A DNA stretch of 60,000 nucleotides, taken from positions 7,499,431-7,559,430 of the forward strand of contig NC_088322.1 in the NCBI RefSeq assembly GCF_910592395.1, read 5' to 3'. Numbering within the stretch: the first letter of the stretch is position 1; each line of letters opens with the position of its first letter. The notes below the pieces were generated by a model, which made no database searches, was not told the DNA's origin, and was given only the letters and a program-made list of their open reading frames with translations. The position numbers and the translations under genes are program-made. Source of the stretch: Lineus longissimus (Eukaryota > Nemertea > Pilidiophora > Heteronemertea > Lineidae). Shown here piece by piece: positions 12,032 to 24,057 of the stretch.

Positions 12032-12290
12032 ATACCTATGTGGGATCTTTTACTTGCCCTGGTATAGATGCAAAGGGCAAGCGACCAAGGCTTTTTAGTC
12101 ACATCCAACAGACCCTCATTAATCTATCTCATATCGAGCCCAAAACTTTCTTGTGACGAGCATCGGAATTTAGTTCCTTGAAAGCGGTGCCAGTTCATCC
12201 AAAATTAATTTTTTGGAATCCAACCTGGGGCCTTTTGCATTGTAGCCAGCAGAGTTATACCACAAGGCTGTGCGGCACCTCAAATATGAA
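12032..12290 (-). mobile_element. SINE-2, near full length
   Basis: On the minus strand: a tRNA-like head with A-box-like CTTGTGGTATAACTC and B-box-like CCAGGTTGGATTCC, then GATGAACTGGCACC, a body, and the 3' segment CCAGGGCAAGTAAAAGATCC. The same head occurs at 37.3 kb, and the 3' segment at 19.2 kb. The head could derive from an alanine-type tRNA (TGC in the loop), but it is too decayed to be sure. Confidence 0.7.
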
Positions 12291-13484
12291 GCCTCTAGCT
12301 CCTGAGCCACCTCCTACATAATTATCACAAGGTAGGCTGATGAGTAGGTAACAATGCACTGTCAAATCCTTGGTCATCCAAGTCCTTCCTTGCGTTTTGC
12401 TGCATTGAGCTTTAAATGTTTTAAAACGTCCATTAAGGCGATTGTTCAGCATCCTTGATTGGCCGCCAATTAAACAAACACAGTTTTCTCATGAGATCAA
12501 TTAAGCATATTATTACATATTATTCAGCTGGGCCATATTTAGTTGCAGCCAGACCATACGATGGTCCACACAACACTCGTTTAAAAAGATCCTGGATGAA
12601 TTTGGCCCTTTCTTTGATGTTTTCTCTTTGGGTGTCCTTTAGAGAGCTGGTAAGTTGTACAATTTATTGAAAATTTCCTCACGATAACTTTACTGTAACC
12701 TTTATGGGAAATCTGATAAGATTTCAGTTTCATTTCTGAATATCTTTGATGGCATTTTATACCAATTAGTAAAAGTTTTTTAGGAATTTGCCTAATTTTA
12801 ATAGCTGTACATGTGCAACTAAGTTTTGAACATGATCCTGGTCTGGTGAGACAGTGGGAGTTGGCACTTGATTTGGTTGGTCCAACCTCTCCGCTAGAGG
12901 TGAATCAACAAGGTGATCTGCACAACCAGGGAATAATCTCAAGAGCGAGTTGCCTTCCAATTTAGTTGTCTGTGTGCAATGCATACCAGTCTTATCTCCT
13001 GTTTAGTACTCTAGACAACCTCTCCTTGTGCTCGGAACCCCTGCTGCAGTGTTGGATCAACATCATGACCAGCACAGCCAGAGAATGTTCCCAAGAGCGC
13101 AGTGATGAGTAAGGTGGGAAATATCTTGTGGAAGTTTCATTCCGGCAAGGATTTAATTGGTATAACAACGTTCCATGGCAATCTGCACTGTGTTGACCCG
13201 GTAAAATCAAAAAATGTAACGCTCTCTTCGAAGACAAAAAGAGGTGCTGTGGTCTTGAAGTTGAGGAGTAAACAATTAGACGGCAAGTCATGGTGGATGC
13301 AATACTATTACTGCAGACAAGTTCCCTTTTAATATGGTCTAATTGAGCAGCTTTGACATCCTGATATAAAAATGGACCCTTCTAGATACCTGGTAGGCAT
13401 TTTCGGCAAGCCTCGATGCAATTTTCGTGCACCTGCCAAGTTTCTGTGAATCCCCTATCTTGAAAATCCTCGCCTTTTTGGGCC
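12291..13484. other. Gene-free stretch
   Basis: ORFs up to 99 codons overlap one another on opposite strands, without recognisable products. Confidence 0.45.
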
Positions 13485-13495
13485 CATCTGGGCAG

Positions 13496-13623
13496 GGTGT
13501 CGAGAAAACTAAGACCTAAGACCTATAGAAAACAACTAAGACCCACTAGAAAACTATGACCAACTCGAAAACTAGGACCCTATTCACTAGAAAACTAAGA
13601 CCCACTTAGTTTTCTAGACACCC
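13496..13623. mobile_element. 128-bp MITE-like element
   Basis: Ends GGTGTCGAGAAAACTAAG and CTTAGTTTTCTAGACACC are inverted repeats with one mismatch. Flanking CATCTGGGCAG (13485-13495) and CATCCGGGCAG (13624-13634) look like an 11-bp target-site duplication with one change, a length seen in Mutator-like elements. The interior repeats AAAACTAAGACC-like units. Confidence 0.75.
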
Positions 13624-13639
13624 CATCCGGGCAGCCCAA

Positions 13640-14765
13640 ATATAGTATTCCCCTGTTTGAAGCAAACACAGAAGAGTAAGAAATAAAAGGTTAGTAGCCG
13701 GCTATAAAAAAATTAGTCGAAGACTCAGAATAAACCACTGCATCAGCCGTTCTGTTTACACTCTCAGAAGGTTCTATTTGTACACAGATAATTCATGCTG
13801 TGAGGCGGTATCAACATCTCGGTAAACATACGCCAATATCTCTGATCAAAATCAAGCTAGCTCTGATTTTTGCTAATCGAGCAGGATTTTTTTCTGGTGC
13901 GATGATCGCAGCTATCTCACTTGGTGGTACAAAAAGTACTAACGATGGTGATTATGCGATGCCAGTACGCTAGATTGCTAGATTTTTTCATAGTTTTTCT
14001 TATCAGCTCTAGTTATTGATTTGCAGATTGCTTCTTCGTGTACGCATTTAAAGAAACTACGCCCACTTTGGGTTCGAGTGGCTCCGTTTTCTCATTATAG
14101 TCATATTTCCATCTGTCCAACTCTCGTAGTTTTTTGTGATTCCATGGATTGCCTTGCAAAACAGCGTGTCAAAATCATTCTGGGGATGTTTTTTCGTTGC
14201 ATTCCCGTGTCTAATTTGGCCCCATCGAGCTCGATGGGGCTGTTAGGATTATTGACTGAAACTCATGGTCAGTTTCAGAAGCAGACTGCCTTCTGTGCCA
14301 CTCCCAGAATCTGAATTCATACCTGCCCTCAGCCACCTAACTGACTCAACCTGTGTCCGAGATAGATAAAATGGTAAAGATATGAGCAGAATAATTGTTG
14401 GCCCGGGGCAAGATTCTCATAATTAATCACATGCGAGATGATATTAAGATAACGGACATACCACATTAAGCACTTGCTGCATATTGAATGAGTTAGTCAT
14501 GAACCCCAGGCTAGTTGTGCTAAAGCCGGGAGAGAATCTTTTTCGGTTGGTAAAAAACTAACTTTTTTTTGACAAGATGTGAATCTTTTTCATGTAAAAC
14601 CAATTGGGAGATGACGTTGAGATGGGCAAACATTGAAATTATTAAGGTTAAAAAGTTAAAGTTGGCGTTTGTAGTCTGATATCAATTACGGTATCATCCG
14701 ACTTTACACTTAAACCCTGGTCATTCCTAAAACCTTTGAGTAGAACTCAGATGATCTGCTCAATC
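13640..14765. other. Gene-free stretch
   Basis: No gene or element recognised. Confidence 0.5.
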
Positions 14766-14769
14766 AGCA

Positions 14770-14915
14770 CACAGGGTCACAGTATAAGCCCTTCTGACCG
14801 GTACCCATTGATGCACCTGGGTGGGTGGAGAAAGGCAAGTTTGATCAACAGACCTGCCTAGAGTCTCTGGGGTTCGGACCAGGGACCTCTTGACCACTAG
14901 TCGAGTCGACAGCGG
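14770..14915 (-). mobile_element. SINE-1 copy, diverged
   Basis: On the minus strand a B-box-like GTCCGAACCCC is followed by TTGCCTTTCTCCACC and CAATGGGTACC, the same order as in the 19.7-kb SINE-1 copy (CTTCTCTCCACC, AATGGGTACC). The A box region is decayed. Confidence 0.55.
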
Positions 14916-15514
14916 CTCCAAATACCAAAGGGGGAGGGAGTTAAATGCCCACACTGGATTTTTGCTTTCTGAGACGAAGATGTGTTTTGCCTCCCCCAAG
15001 ATCAAAAGGTATCTATCTACAGGCCTGTATTAGCCTACAATCATCATGTATGTAGCATTCTGATCGCTTAATACCGGAATTACTATCTTCAATTTGTGAT
15101 GAGTTATGATGTAGGCTACATTGTATGACCTATCCATAATGTTGACATCTTCTCTCCGACATTCAGAATTTTATAGAGATGTACAAATCTTCCAATCACA
15201 TAAATCAGATGCATCTTGAGAGAGGCAACAATTTGAATGTATGAGCAGTCAGGGAGTCGACTCCGGATAGCAATTTGATTGGGTAATTTACGATTGGTTG
15301 AAGGACCCGGGGATTACTGGTCGGGGTATTTCAAAGCTGCGGAAGATGTTGAAGCGACCCGATGTCACATATACTGTCTGGTTAGAATGTTAAACATGGT
15401 TGAAGTGTTACTGCTGTTTCATGTTGGGGTCCATTATATGGATCTGTTTCCAAGTCTTGAATCAGCATCATGCAATTTAGCTGTATCGTTATTATCAACT
15501 GAAAAAAGATTTCA

Positions 15515-15650
15515 ACATTGCTGTTGTTTAGACAGATATAGAAATACTATTTATACCTAGTTTCAGTAAAGTTGCATGCATGAAAACTGCACTATGGCAT
15601 TGTGTATAACTGCATATCTATTTTCCTAACCCACCATTGATTATGAATGG
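15515..15650 (+). repeat. Dispersed repeat family A copy
   Basis: TGCTGTTGTTTAGACAGATA, TTTATACCTAGTTTCAG and GCATTGTGTATAACTGCAT match copies at 42.2 and 54.5 kb. Confidence 0.7.
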
Positions 15651-15659
15651 CGTACCACT

Positions 15660-17625
15660 TTAACAAATGTTTGCATAAGATCAAGCTGCTGTGTCGTTTT
15701 TACCTTCCAGCTCATGGTCACGAGGAGGGTACCTTATCCGACCAACACCATCGCTATAGTGTATCATATTGGAATGTTTGATTCGAGAAAGATCATTTCA
15801 TACCTTGAAAATATTGATCAGCAATATGATATTGCCCGTTTACAGCAAAATCAAGGCGCGTACTATAGTGCCAGGGCCTGGGGCAAGTAATAAACATAGA
15901 AAATAAAGAGGCAACTTAGATTAAAGTCGCTGCACCCTGGATGGCTAGTTCTGCTCAAGGCTGTTTCTCCAGCTTGGCTCATTTTGTAGAAGTTCACTCG
16001 GCTGCAGATGGGGAGCAAATTTTAAACATACCACATTCTCGGCGGAGCGGTTCTCAGCCGGGATAGCAAAAATTTACCATTTACAGAATCTTCTCTGAAA
16101 ACTGGCCTGTTATGCAGTTCTTGACTATCTCAGGAGATGGCAGCACCAGTGCCCCAGAACTGTCGCTTTCGCTAACAACATTTTTAACTTTGGGAGTTAA
16201 CCTTCTGAGTGCTGGGAATAGTCGGCTTTAATTGAACCAATTTATTTTTACTTGTTGGGAGTTAATTCTCTTCATGAAATTGAACCAATGAAGGCGTTTA
16301 TTAACCCTAGTCATTGGAAGGGGGGGGGGATGACTCTTCTTTAGTTGGATTCAAGGGATCATTATTCATGAAGGAACAGATTAGAACGTGCTCAGAATGA
16401 TCAAATAGGTCCTGATGGAAATCAGGTGTGATTGTGACAGGTTTACCCCTTCAGGTCAAGCTGCAATAGGAATTGGCAAATCTTGATTAGCAGTGTCGAT
16501 TGTTGAAGTGTTCATTAGGATAACACCATGTCTATCCACTAAGAACTGAATTAGAAGACTGTAAGGGTTACCCCTCCTATATCATTTCAAATAATTATAG
16601 GGATAGCCCGGGAGAGAGGTGTCGTTCAAACTAACTCATTTCAACTTGAGCTTCACTTTGATCTTCACTTTGATATTGACCTCTGCTTTGATCTTTCAGG
16701 GTTGGAAGCATGATAGAATTGGTATGGTGTTTCTTAAAAGGAACCATAGTATATGTTAGTTTGTCGATAATAATAGTTTCTGGGTGATTCCTGTGTGTTG
16801 CAGCACATTTTAATGTCAGTTAAAGAAATGCTAGTCCGACACTAATAGATATGTATACATAAACTGCACTCTTCACAGGAACTTGATAAACTTCTTTAGT
16901 GAGGGCCTGGCTGGTATTTTTTGAGGTATTCCGCTTCTAGTACGAAAATATTTTTTTTCTCGAAAAAAAATTGCCAGCAGTTCTTCAAAAAATCATCCTC
17001 GCATCGTAAAATAATATTTACCAAATTCATCAATACTCCATAAGTGGTAAAACCTATCTCAATATTTTTGAAAAAAAATTGAAAGAACTGGTAGATGTTT
17101 CTCATATTGATAATATCTCGTGAGTATTCAGTGACTCGTCCTTGTGACAATTGACACATCTGAATTATTGCAACTTAAATCACTCCTTCTCGGAATGATT
17201 GTAATTCGTGTGGCGGTAGCTATGGTAACCAACATTTGATGCCTGTTTGATCTGGCTAAGTGGGGTATCTTGTTGGCATAAGTGATAGAATCATTGAGGA
17301 ACTTTCTTCTCTCAAGAATGATGTATCTGCAGATTAACCAACCCTTTTAGGTCTGTTTTCTAAACACTACTTTTCTGTGTGAAAGTTACACTTAGTGGGG
17401 CCATTAAATGCATGGTCACAACACCATCCTTCCCATGTGCTGTACATACATTTACGCCGTGTGTATCATACTCTCAGATTGCACTACCTCACTAATATTT
17501 GCATAAAGATTCTTTAAAAAGCAATCAAAAGCGTGAGGGACCTTTATCATCTTATTAAGTCCGGTCTTAGAGGATTTGTACACGTCATGCCAATATATTG
17601 CCCGACATATAAGCAGGAATATTGG
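15660..17625. other. Gene-free stretch
   Basis: About 2 kb with no recognised gene. Contains long A/T runs near 16950-17080, which keep a minus-strand 87-codon ORF open. Confidence 0.5.
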
Positions 17626-17629
17626 GCTT

Positions 17630-17850
17630 AAAATGCAACATGATGGTTTAAGCCCACAAAAGTGCGAGGGACTATTTCCATCTTACTACAAAGTGCAAGA
17701 AACCTTCACTATCTTTCTTAATTACTTAACTGCAACATGATGGTTTGAGCCATCAAAAGTGTGAGGGACTTTTGCCAAATTACTTACCTATCACTACAAC
17801 ATGGTGGTTTAAGCCTTCAGAAGTACAAGGCACCTTCGCCACCTAACTGT
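17630..17850 (+). repeat. ~90-bp tandem repeat, three diverged copies
   Basis: GCAACATGATGGTTTAAGCC / ATCAAAAGTGTGAGGGACTT units begin near 17635, 17732 and 17800. Confidence 0.85.
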
Positions 17851-17859
17851 CTTTTCAAG

Positions 17860-19190
17860 ATATCATTCTCAGTCACTAACACAATTTGTCAATTTTTTCT
17901 GAACCAGTACCGAAACCTCATTACCTTTGCCCGCTAATTTGATTCTCATGTAACCAGAAACGCCACACTGAGTTATCCGTCGCTAGTGGCATGTCAGATG
18001 AGGCGAGGCAATGTCAACGGTTATCAAAAATTATATCTGCACGTTTCTATTCCAAAGATCCCAAGGGGAAGCTCGGCTGTTCCGAGAGTAGTATACACTC
18101 CTTGAAAATAGTTGAGTTGGTGTAACAGCTGGGCCAGGGAACTGCTAGCAAGGTTTAGGGCCCAGAGGAGGGGGCAAACCAGTTTGTTCAGCAGCCCCAA
18201 TAGGGATTAGATGTGAATTTCTGTTGGCAAAGACGAGATAATATGAAATATCATGAAATAGAAACATAACAATTGTGTTTGCTGGCCACAGCTAGAGAGG
18301 GCTAAATGCTCCCAAAGGCTAAAAAAACAATCATATTTTTCAAGCAGATTTGGACCAATATTTTGACTGACATGACCAAAAAGCTAGATACGGGCCTGCT
18401 CTGTGGTGAAAGCATGCAAAATTGTGGCTGGTAGTACAATGTAGGTTAGAGGACTAAACCACTCTCTCCAACAGCCCACTTCTAGACTTGGTGGTAAATT
18501 TGTCAAAGAAGGGATTTGAAAAGTATCAGAAAAAGAAACTCCAAATTTGTGGACTGCTTGTTCGTTGATGTTCTAATGTAAATTGAGGATTATTCGAGAG
18601 ACATTTTTGTCGTAAGGGCGTTTGTTGCCATTTAGTTGATGGACATATAAAATTCTTACGATTTATCAAAACCTATGACATGTCCATTCATTGGTATTAA
18701 GGTCTTAGTGAGAAATTTATGGTTATACCATAATCATGTCTCAGTGGAAATACATTTAGTTTAAACCCACCCTTCATCTTAATTTTAGAGTGGGGTATTA
18801 ACCAATCTTTCAACAGCCCCTCAGGCTCAATCTGTGATGAATTTGTTGATCCATTCTATGATTGACATTTGCGCTGTTAAAGTCTTATTGTCTGTCAGAA
18901 AGCCATCTCGCATTGTCATGTTAAATTTTTAATAATCGCCCGGAGACAGCCGGATAATTCTTCATCCGCCTATCAGATGAGTACATACGTTATTGATCCA
19001 AAGTAGATGTTAGACAGTTTCTGACACTCTGATAAGATGTTATAAGTCATCGGACTCTACCGTGTTGTGCTGTTTTAGGCCAGGAGAAGGATGTTTTGGA
19101 TATGTGTCCCCAAACTCGGTAACAATTTCCAGTATCCCTACAAAAAGTCTCTGGAGATACAGTCAAAATTTATCTGCGGAGGGACCAAAC
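17860..19190. other. Gene-free stretch
   Basis: No gene, repeat or RNA recognised. Confidence 0.5.
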
Positions 19191-19195
19191 TCCCT

Positions 19196-19290
19196 TAATT
19201 GTGTCACCTCGTGTCGTGTCTAAGCCAGGGCAAGTAAAAGATCCCATGCAGGGGGTAAAAGTGTGGCTCGGCAGAATTCCGATCAATCGA
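19196..19290 (+). mobile_element. SINE-2 3' fragment
   Basis: CCAGGGCAAGTAAAAGATCC is identical to the reverse complement of the 3' segment near 12032-12060. Confidence 0.55.
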
Positions 19291-19324
19291 CATTGATCGG
19301 TTCTGATTTGAAGAAACTCACGAT

Positions 19325-20720
19325 TTGACTTTGTCTCTGTATTTTCAATAGGAATTGCACTAGGCTCATTGTCTTGGTTGTGACTTTGTCTCACTATTTT
19401 TTTTATTCTGATCTGACAAACTGTCTTGGTTGTGACTTTGTCTCTACATCCTCATTTCGAATCTGACAAACTTTCTTGATTGTGACTTTGTCTCTGCATC
19501 CCAATTCCGATCTGACAAACTTTCTTGGTTTTGACTTTGTCTCTACATCGACATTTCTGATCTGACAAACTGTCTAGGTTGTGACTTTGTCTCTGTATTT
19601 TCATTCTGTATTGCACTGGGTTAACTGTCTTGGTTAACTGTCTTTGGGAAGATCACTGGCACAGTGGTTAGAGCACCAGGCTCATAATCAGGAGGTCGTG
19701 GGTTCGATTCTCGGAAGGGTCACTGCTGTTTCGTCTTTGTGTCTTTGAGCAAGGCACTTAACCCTACTTGCTTCTCTCCACCAAGGAGTAAATGGGTACC
19801 TAGCTGGCAGAGATGGCAAACTATGAATGTTAGTCCTGAGCTCTGTATAGCTGCAGCTCGGACCTGTAATACTCCCGGAGAGTAGAGCTTGAACCAAGAA
19901 TGTACAGCCCAATAGCTAGGGGTAATAATGTGAAGCGCTTGGAGCGACTGAAACCAGTTGGATTAAGCGCTATATAAGTCTCATAATTTTGGTTGTGACT
20001 TTGTCTCTTCATCCTCCTGTCCAATCTGACAAACTTTATGGTTGTGACTTTGTCTCTATATCCACATTTCCAATCAGGCTGATTGTCTTGGTTGTGACTT
20101 TGTATCTACATCTTCATCTCCAATCTGATTAACTTTCTTGGTTGCATGAAATTTTCTCTACATCCTCATTTCCAATCTGACTATTTCTTTTGGTTGTGAC
20201 TTTGTCCCTGCATCCTCCTTTTCTGTCTGACCAGATCTTCTGGTTGTGGCTAGTCTCTACATCCACATTTCCAATCTGACAAACTGTCTTGGTTGTGACT
20301 TGTCTCTGTATTTTCATTCTGTATTGTACTAGGCTAACTGTCTTGGTTGTGACTTTGTCTCTACATCCTCCTGTCCAATCTGACAAATTTTGTGGTTGTG
20401 CCTTTGTCTCTATATCCACATTTCCAATCAGACCGACTGTCTTGGTTGTGACTTTGTCTCTACATCCTCATCTCCAATCTGACAAACTTTCTTGGTTGCA
20501 TGAAATTTTTCTCCACATCCTCATTTCCAATCTGACTATTTCTCTTGGTTGTGACTTTGTCCCTGCATCCTCATTTTCTGTCTGACCAATTCTTTTGGTT
20601 GTGACTTTGTCCCTGCATCCTCATTTCCATACTAACTAGCTCTCTTGATTGTGACTTTGTCTCATTTTGATCCGACTTGTCTTGGCTGTGGCTTTGTCTC
20701 TAAAATATCGTTTTCTCTCC
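19325..20720 (+). repeat. ~50-bp minisatellite, about 20 copies, interrupted by a SINE
   Basis: Units read TTGGTTGTGACTTTGTCTCT then ACATCCTCATTTCCAATCTG and a short variable tail. The arrangement of variants suggests repeated block duplication: for example, the series 19995-20230 and 20340-20600 follow the same order. The array is split at about 19650-19990 by SINE-1. It keeps frames open on both strands (e.g. 20129-20419), which are not genes. Confidence 0.95.
19650..19990 (+). mobile_element. SINE-1, full-length tRNA-Met-derived SINE
   Basis: The head folds like a tRNA: GATCACTGGCACAGTGGTTA (A box), GGCTCATAATC with CAT in the anticodon position, and GTGGGTTCGATTC (B box). A conserved body follows (GAGCAAGGCACTTAACCCTA, CTCTCCACCAAGGAGTAAAT, GGGTACCTAGCTGG), and a tail region with AAGCGCTATATAAG. 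About 340 bp, the best preserved of five copies in the window. The pol III promoter boxes look intact. No clear target-site duplication. Confidence 0.9.
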
Positions 20721-20789
20721 GGTTGTGACTCTGTTCAGACTTACCTTAATTATCTGAAGAAAAACCTCCAGAAAATACCGTGTTATCTG

Positions 20790-20945
20790 CTTGAGCGGAT
20801 ACCTCTTTAAGCATGACACCCTCTCTATCTAAGACACTTATTTTGATCCAGAATTGGCCCTTGGTGTTCAAGCTGACCTTTGTAGTCAGTACTCCTCTCT
20901 ATTAAGAACAGCATTCATAAGTCCCAAGGTGTCCTGAGTATAGAT
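20790..20945. mobile_element. TIR family D copy
   Basis: Contains CCTCTCTATCTAAGACAC and CTCCTCTCTATTAAGAACAG, related to the ends of the 47.1-kb element (AACCTCTCTTAGCGGACACC), and AAGTCCCAAGGTGTCCTGAG related to its CAGTCCCAATGGTGTCCTCA. Confidence 0.65.
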
Positions 20946-21292
20946 GTTCTAAAGTAATTACATTCTGACAACACATTTCTGTTCAAAATGATTCTTGTAT
21001 TATTGATTCTTTTACATGATGCACCTCATGGTGTTAACCTTCCTAAAAAATTGCTCCTAACCACATTAACTACATGATCCATGAACTTTGTAACCATCAT
21101 CGGGCAGACATATTTTTTGCTGATTTAATTACAGTTGAATGTCATCAGCATACTGGCTCTTGGCTGTCTTGGGAGATTATTACAGGTTGGATAGAAAAGG
21201 TTGCGGTCTTGTTTTTTTTTAGCTAAGAGTTTTTATACTTGGAGAGTTGATTTGGTTTAGCTACACAGATTTAAAAGGCACAAAAATAGTAC

Positions 21293-21547
21293 AGTACAAC
21301 CTCTCTAATGGACACCTCTACCAATAACACCACCATTGATTTAGTAATCAAGTCCCAAACTAACAGAAGTATGAACCTTGATGTGGACTTTTTTTCCCCA
21401 GTGAAATATATGAGCAAAGTATCAAATTGGCCACACGCAATTTAATGATTATTTTCGATATTTATTTATTTTGTCTAGTTTCAGGTGAATTCTTGTTTTC
21501 TTCTTGAACAATGTTTGTTATGATCCAATTAAAGAGGTTGAATAGCG
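21293..21547. mobile_element. TIR family D copy
   Basis: Left end TACAACCTCTCTAATGGACA and right end TCCAATTAAAGAGGTTGAAT are imperfect inverted repeats of the same family, about 255 bp apart. Confidence 0.6.
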
Positions 21548-22370
21548 CCTCCAGAAGCAAGCAACAGCGCCACCCGTAGCAGAAATAAGAACTGCTTAGT
21601 GACGTCATGGTTTCCATATACGGCATCTCATTTGCATATTTTTACAACCTTATTTACTACGAGTTATAAATATGCCAGTAGCACGTGGATCATGCCGGGC
21701 GGCGCTGTCAGGTGTTTCCACTATGGGTTACATAATCGGCTACAAAGAGGCCAGTGTTCTTGTAAATGAAGTTAGCAATGATAGCGAAAGAATGTTAGTG
21801 TATGTTACGCAGTCAATAGCGATAGTAGTGAGTTGGAGAGAGGAGAAAATGGAAAATGGAGAGAATAGTAGTATGGATTTCGAGTCCCAAGAAGAAACTT
21901 GCAAAGTTTTCATCAAACTGATAATCATATTCCTTCCTTCTCTGTCTCCAACAATTAAAAGTTGCTGCAGTCAACCTGATGCGTTTATCCGCGAGCGAAT
22001 GGACGAGACGAGGCATTTTTCAAGCATCCGAATGGTACCTTACAGATCCGCAAGGGGCGCGTTACCGAAAATGTTGCAAAAATCAATAACGTGATCGTAA
22101 ATATTGTCATATTTTTCAAGATGAGAGTATGTAAATGATACACAAACGGTAAACCAATGAAAGGCCAGTATCTATTTAACCTTACAAGTGATTTGGGGGC
22201 CTTGAAACTCCTTATATTTATCAATGAAACCTTATTCCCGCCTAAGGTTTTGACCGGGCCGTGCAAAACTCCCCTTTTTTTCCCGGGCTGTTTCCTTTAA
22301 GATGAGGTATGTGGTGTTCTTTGATAGCTCTTGGGCAAAGTGATCTTGAACGAATCCACCAACCAACCGA
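21548..22370. other. Gene-free stretch with a 140-codon ORF of doubtful status
   Basis: 21672-22094 on + is open (starts MPVARGSCRAALSGVSTMGY) but has no recognisable domain, and two minus frames are open across the same bases. No splice or promoter evidence; I do not call it a gene. Confidence 0.3.
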
Positions 22371-22374
22371 GTGC

Positions 22375-23290
22375 AGGCCTTTCCGTTGTGAGCGATCAAC
22401 CTGTAGAATCTGGTGCAACCGGCCACAGGTGCATGTATCGGAATAGTCTGGTATTAAAATTCTGTTCTAGCCTTGTTGTTCCAATGTCTTATCTGATTGC
22501 AATCAATCAGTCATCAGGCGGAGGGTTATTGAGGGGTGACCCAACCCTTTGCCCGCTGGCATTTATTGAAAAGAGGAGTTGACTACAACTCTATCCTCTG
22601 GTGATTTTAGGAAGTGCTCATATCAAGAGCTTTCCAATAAAAGGTCATTTCTACATAGCAATTTCCGTGTACCACGCTCTGTAATGTTTCCATTGGTCCT
22701 TAGACTAGAATTAGGTCACATCCCAAAAAAAACAGGACCTTGTTTTGCAATCAAGTGTCAGCTCAGCACAATCAGATACAGGTCTCCATGTATCAGAATC
22801 AACCAGTAATAACATTCCCTGTCCCAATGTCTTACCTGATTGCAAACAATCAATATACAATCAGTTCTCATGTGGAGGGTTATTGAGGGGTGGATCTTTG
22901 CCCACCAGAGTGAGGTTACTGTTTTAGGTGTTCTTTAATGTCATACTCATGTGGTCTCATCAAAAATACATCGCAAAAGACACTTTTAAATGAATATTCA
23001 TGTCAATAGGTGTCGACAATTCTTAAATTTTGGGACAATTTGGTTTCCTATCCTTGGCAAGTTGTCCTTTAAAAGTTTGGGGTTCCAACTTACCCGCCAA
23101 GTAGAGCCCTTGCGAACAATCGCCCTCACAATTTGGCACAATCGGACACAGGTGCATGTATCAGAATCAGCCAGTAATAACATTCTGATATAGCCTTGTT
23201 GTTCCAATGTCTTTTCTGATTGCAGTCAATCAATCATCATGTAGAGGGTTATTGAGGGGTGACCCTTTGCCCGCCAGAATTGGATTTAGC
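22375..23290 (+). repeat. ~370-bp tandem repeat, three diverged copies
   Basis: The block CACAGGTGCATGTATC(A/G)GAA, CCAATGTCTTATCTGATTGC and GGAGGGTTATTGAGGGGTGA recurs at about 22420-22560, 22775-22905 and 23145-23280. Confidence 0.88.
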
Positions 23291-23394
23291 CTTGAGTGGG
23301 TGACTATAAACATCACCTTGTGCCTTAAGTGTTGTGTACTGTGCACACGGGCGGATAAATCCAGGGTGCCAATCCAAGGGACAAAAGAGAGGAT

Positions 23395-23609
23395 GAACTC
23401 GAGAGGATGAACTTGGCAGAGACTGGAAGGTGACAGTGCAACATACCAGATCAGACACCAGAGCATGTGCTCCAGAACTGCCCACTCTGGGATACCGAAT
23501 ACATGGCCATAAATGCATCAATGGGGACAAATTTCCTGGGATCAAGGGAGGAACAAGAGATGATGGCCAGGTTTATAAGAAACATGGGCCAAGTTTTGTA
23601 GTATGGCCA
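23395..23609 (+). mobile_element. LINE reverse transcriptase C-terminal fragment
   Basis: 23453-23602 reads TPEHVLQNCPLWDTEYMAIN and then FLGSREEQEMMARFIRNM before a TAG. H-x4-C of the zinc-knuckle end of non-LTR reverse transcriptases is kept, but the upstream cysteine pair is out of frame or lost. Relic only. Confidence 0.65.
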
Positions 23610-24057
23610 TCAAAGAAAATCGAACGCTAAAAAGAAAAGATTGCACTCTTGTACTTTGCTATTAAAAACATTTGAAATGCATTTCCTGATGACATCATTT
23701 CACGATAAAGAACAGGTATTTATTCCAGTTTCCGAAGTGTCTGAAGTAAGTCCACGTCCTGGCAGGGTTAAAGCTAACTTGGGGTCATAAATGAGTAAGA
23801 ATGCACCATTATCTTAGATCATAGTTTCGAGGATGTGGTGATCTTCTTAGGAAACATGACTCAGCGGAATATTAGAGGTACAATCGACCAGGTGGACATC
23901 AATTAGGGCCGAGACTGAATCAATAGAACTGTTCGCAACGGGATTGCTATGGTGCATTCCAAAATGTGAGATCTGGATGGAAATGCAAGATCTTCGTTGA
24001 ACATCGTCTCCATGGGATATTTGTAACGTTGCCCACAAAATTGCACTTCAATATAAC

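Noticed and set aside
19660-19735. tRNA-Met-like sequence considered as a functional tRNA gene
   Set aside because: The acceptor stem does not close properly and the sequence continues into a conserved SINE body repeated elsewhere.
20129-20585. 96-98-codon ORFs with repeated residues on both strands
   Set aside because: Translations of the minisatellite.
19325-20720. Regular ~50-bp repeats considered as a CRISPR array
   Set aside because: Units are contiguous and diverged, without unique spacers or cas genes; eukaryotic minisatellite.
21672-22094. 140-codon + ORF
   Set aside because: Two minus-strand frames are open over the same bases and no family is recognisable; consistent with chance.
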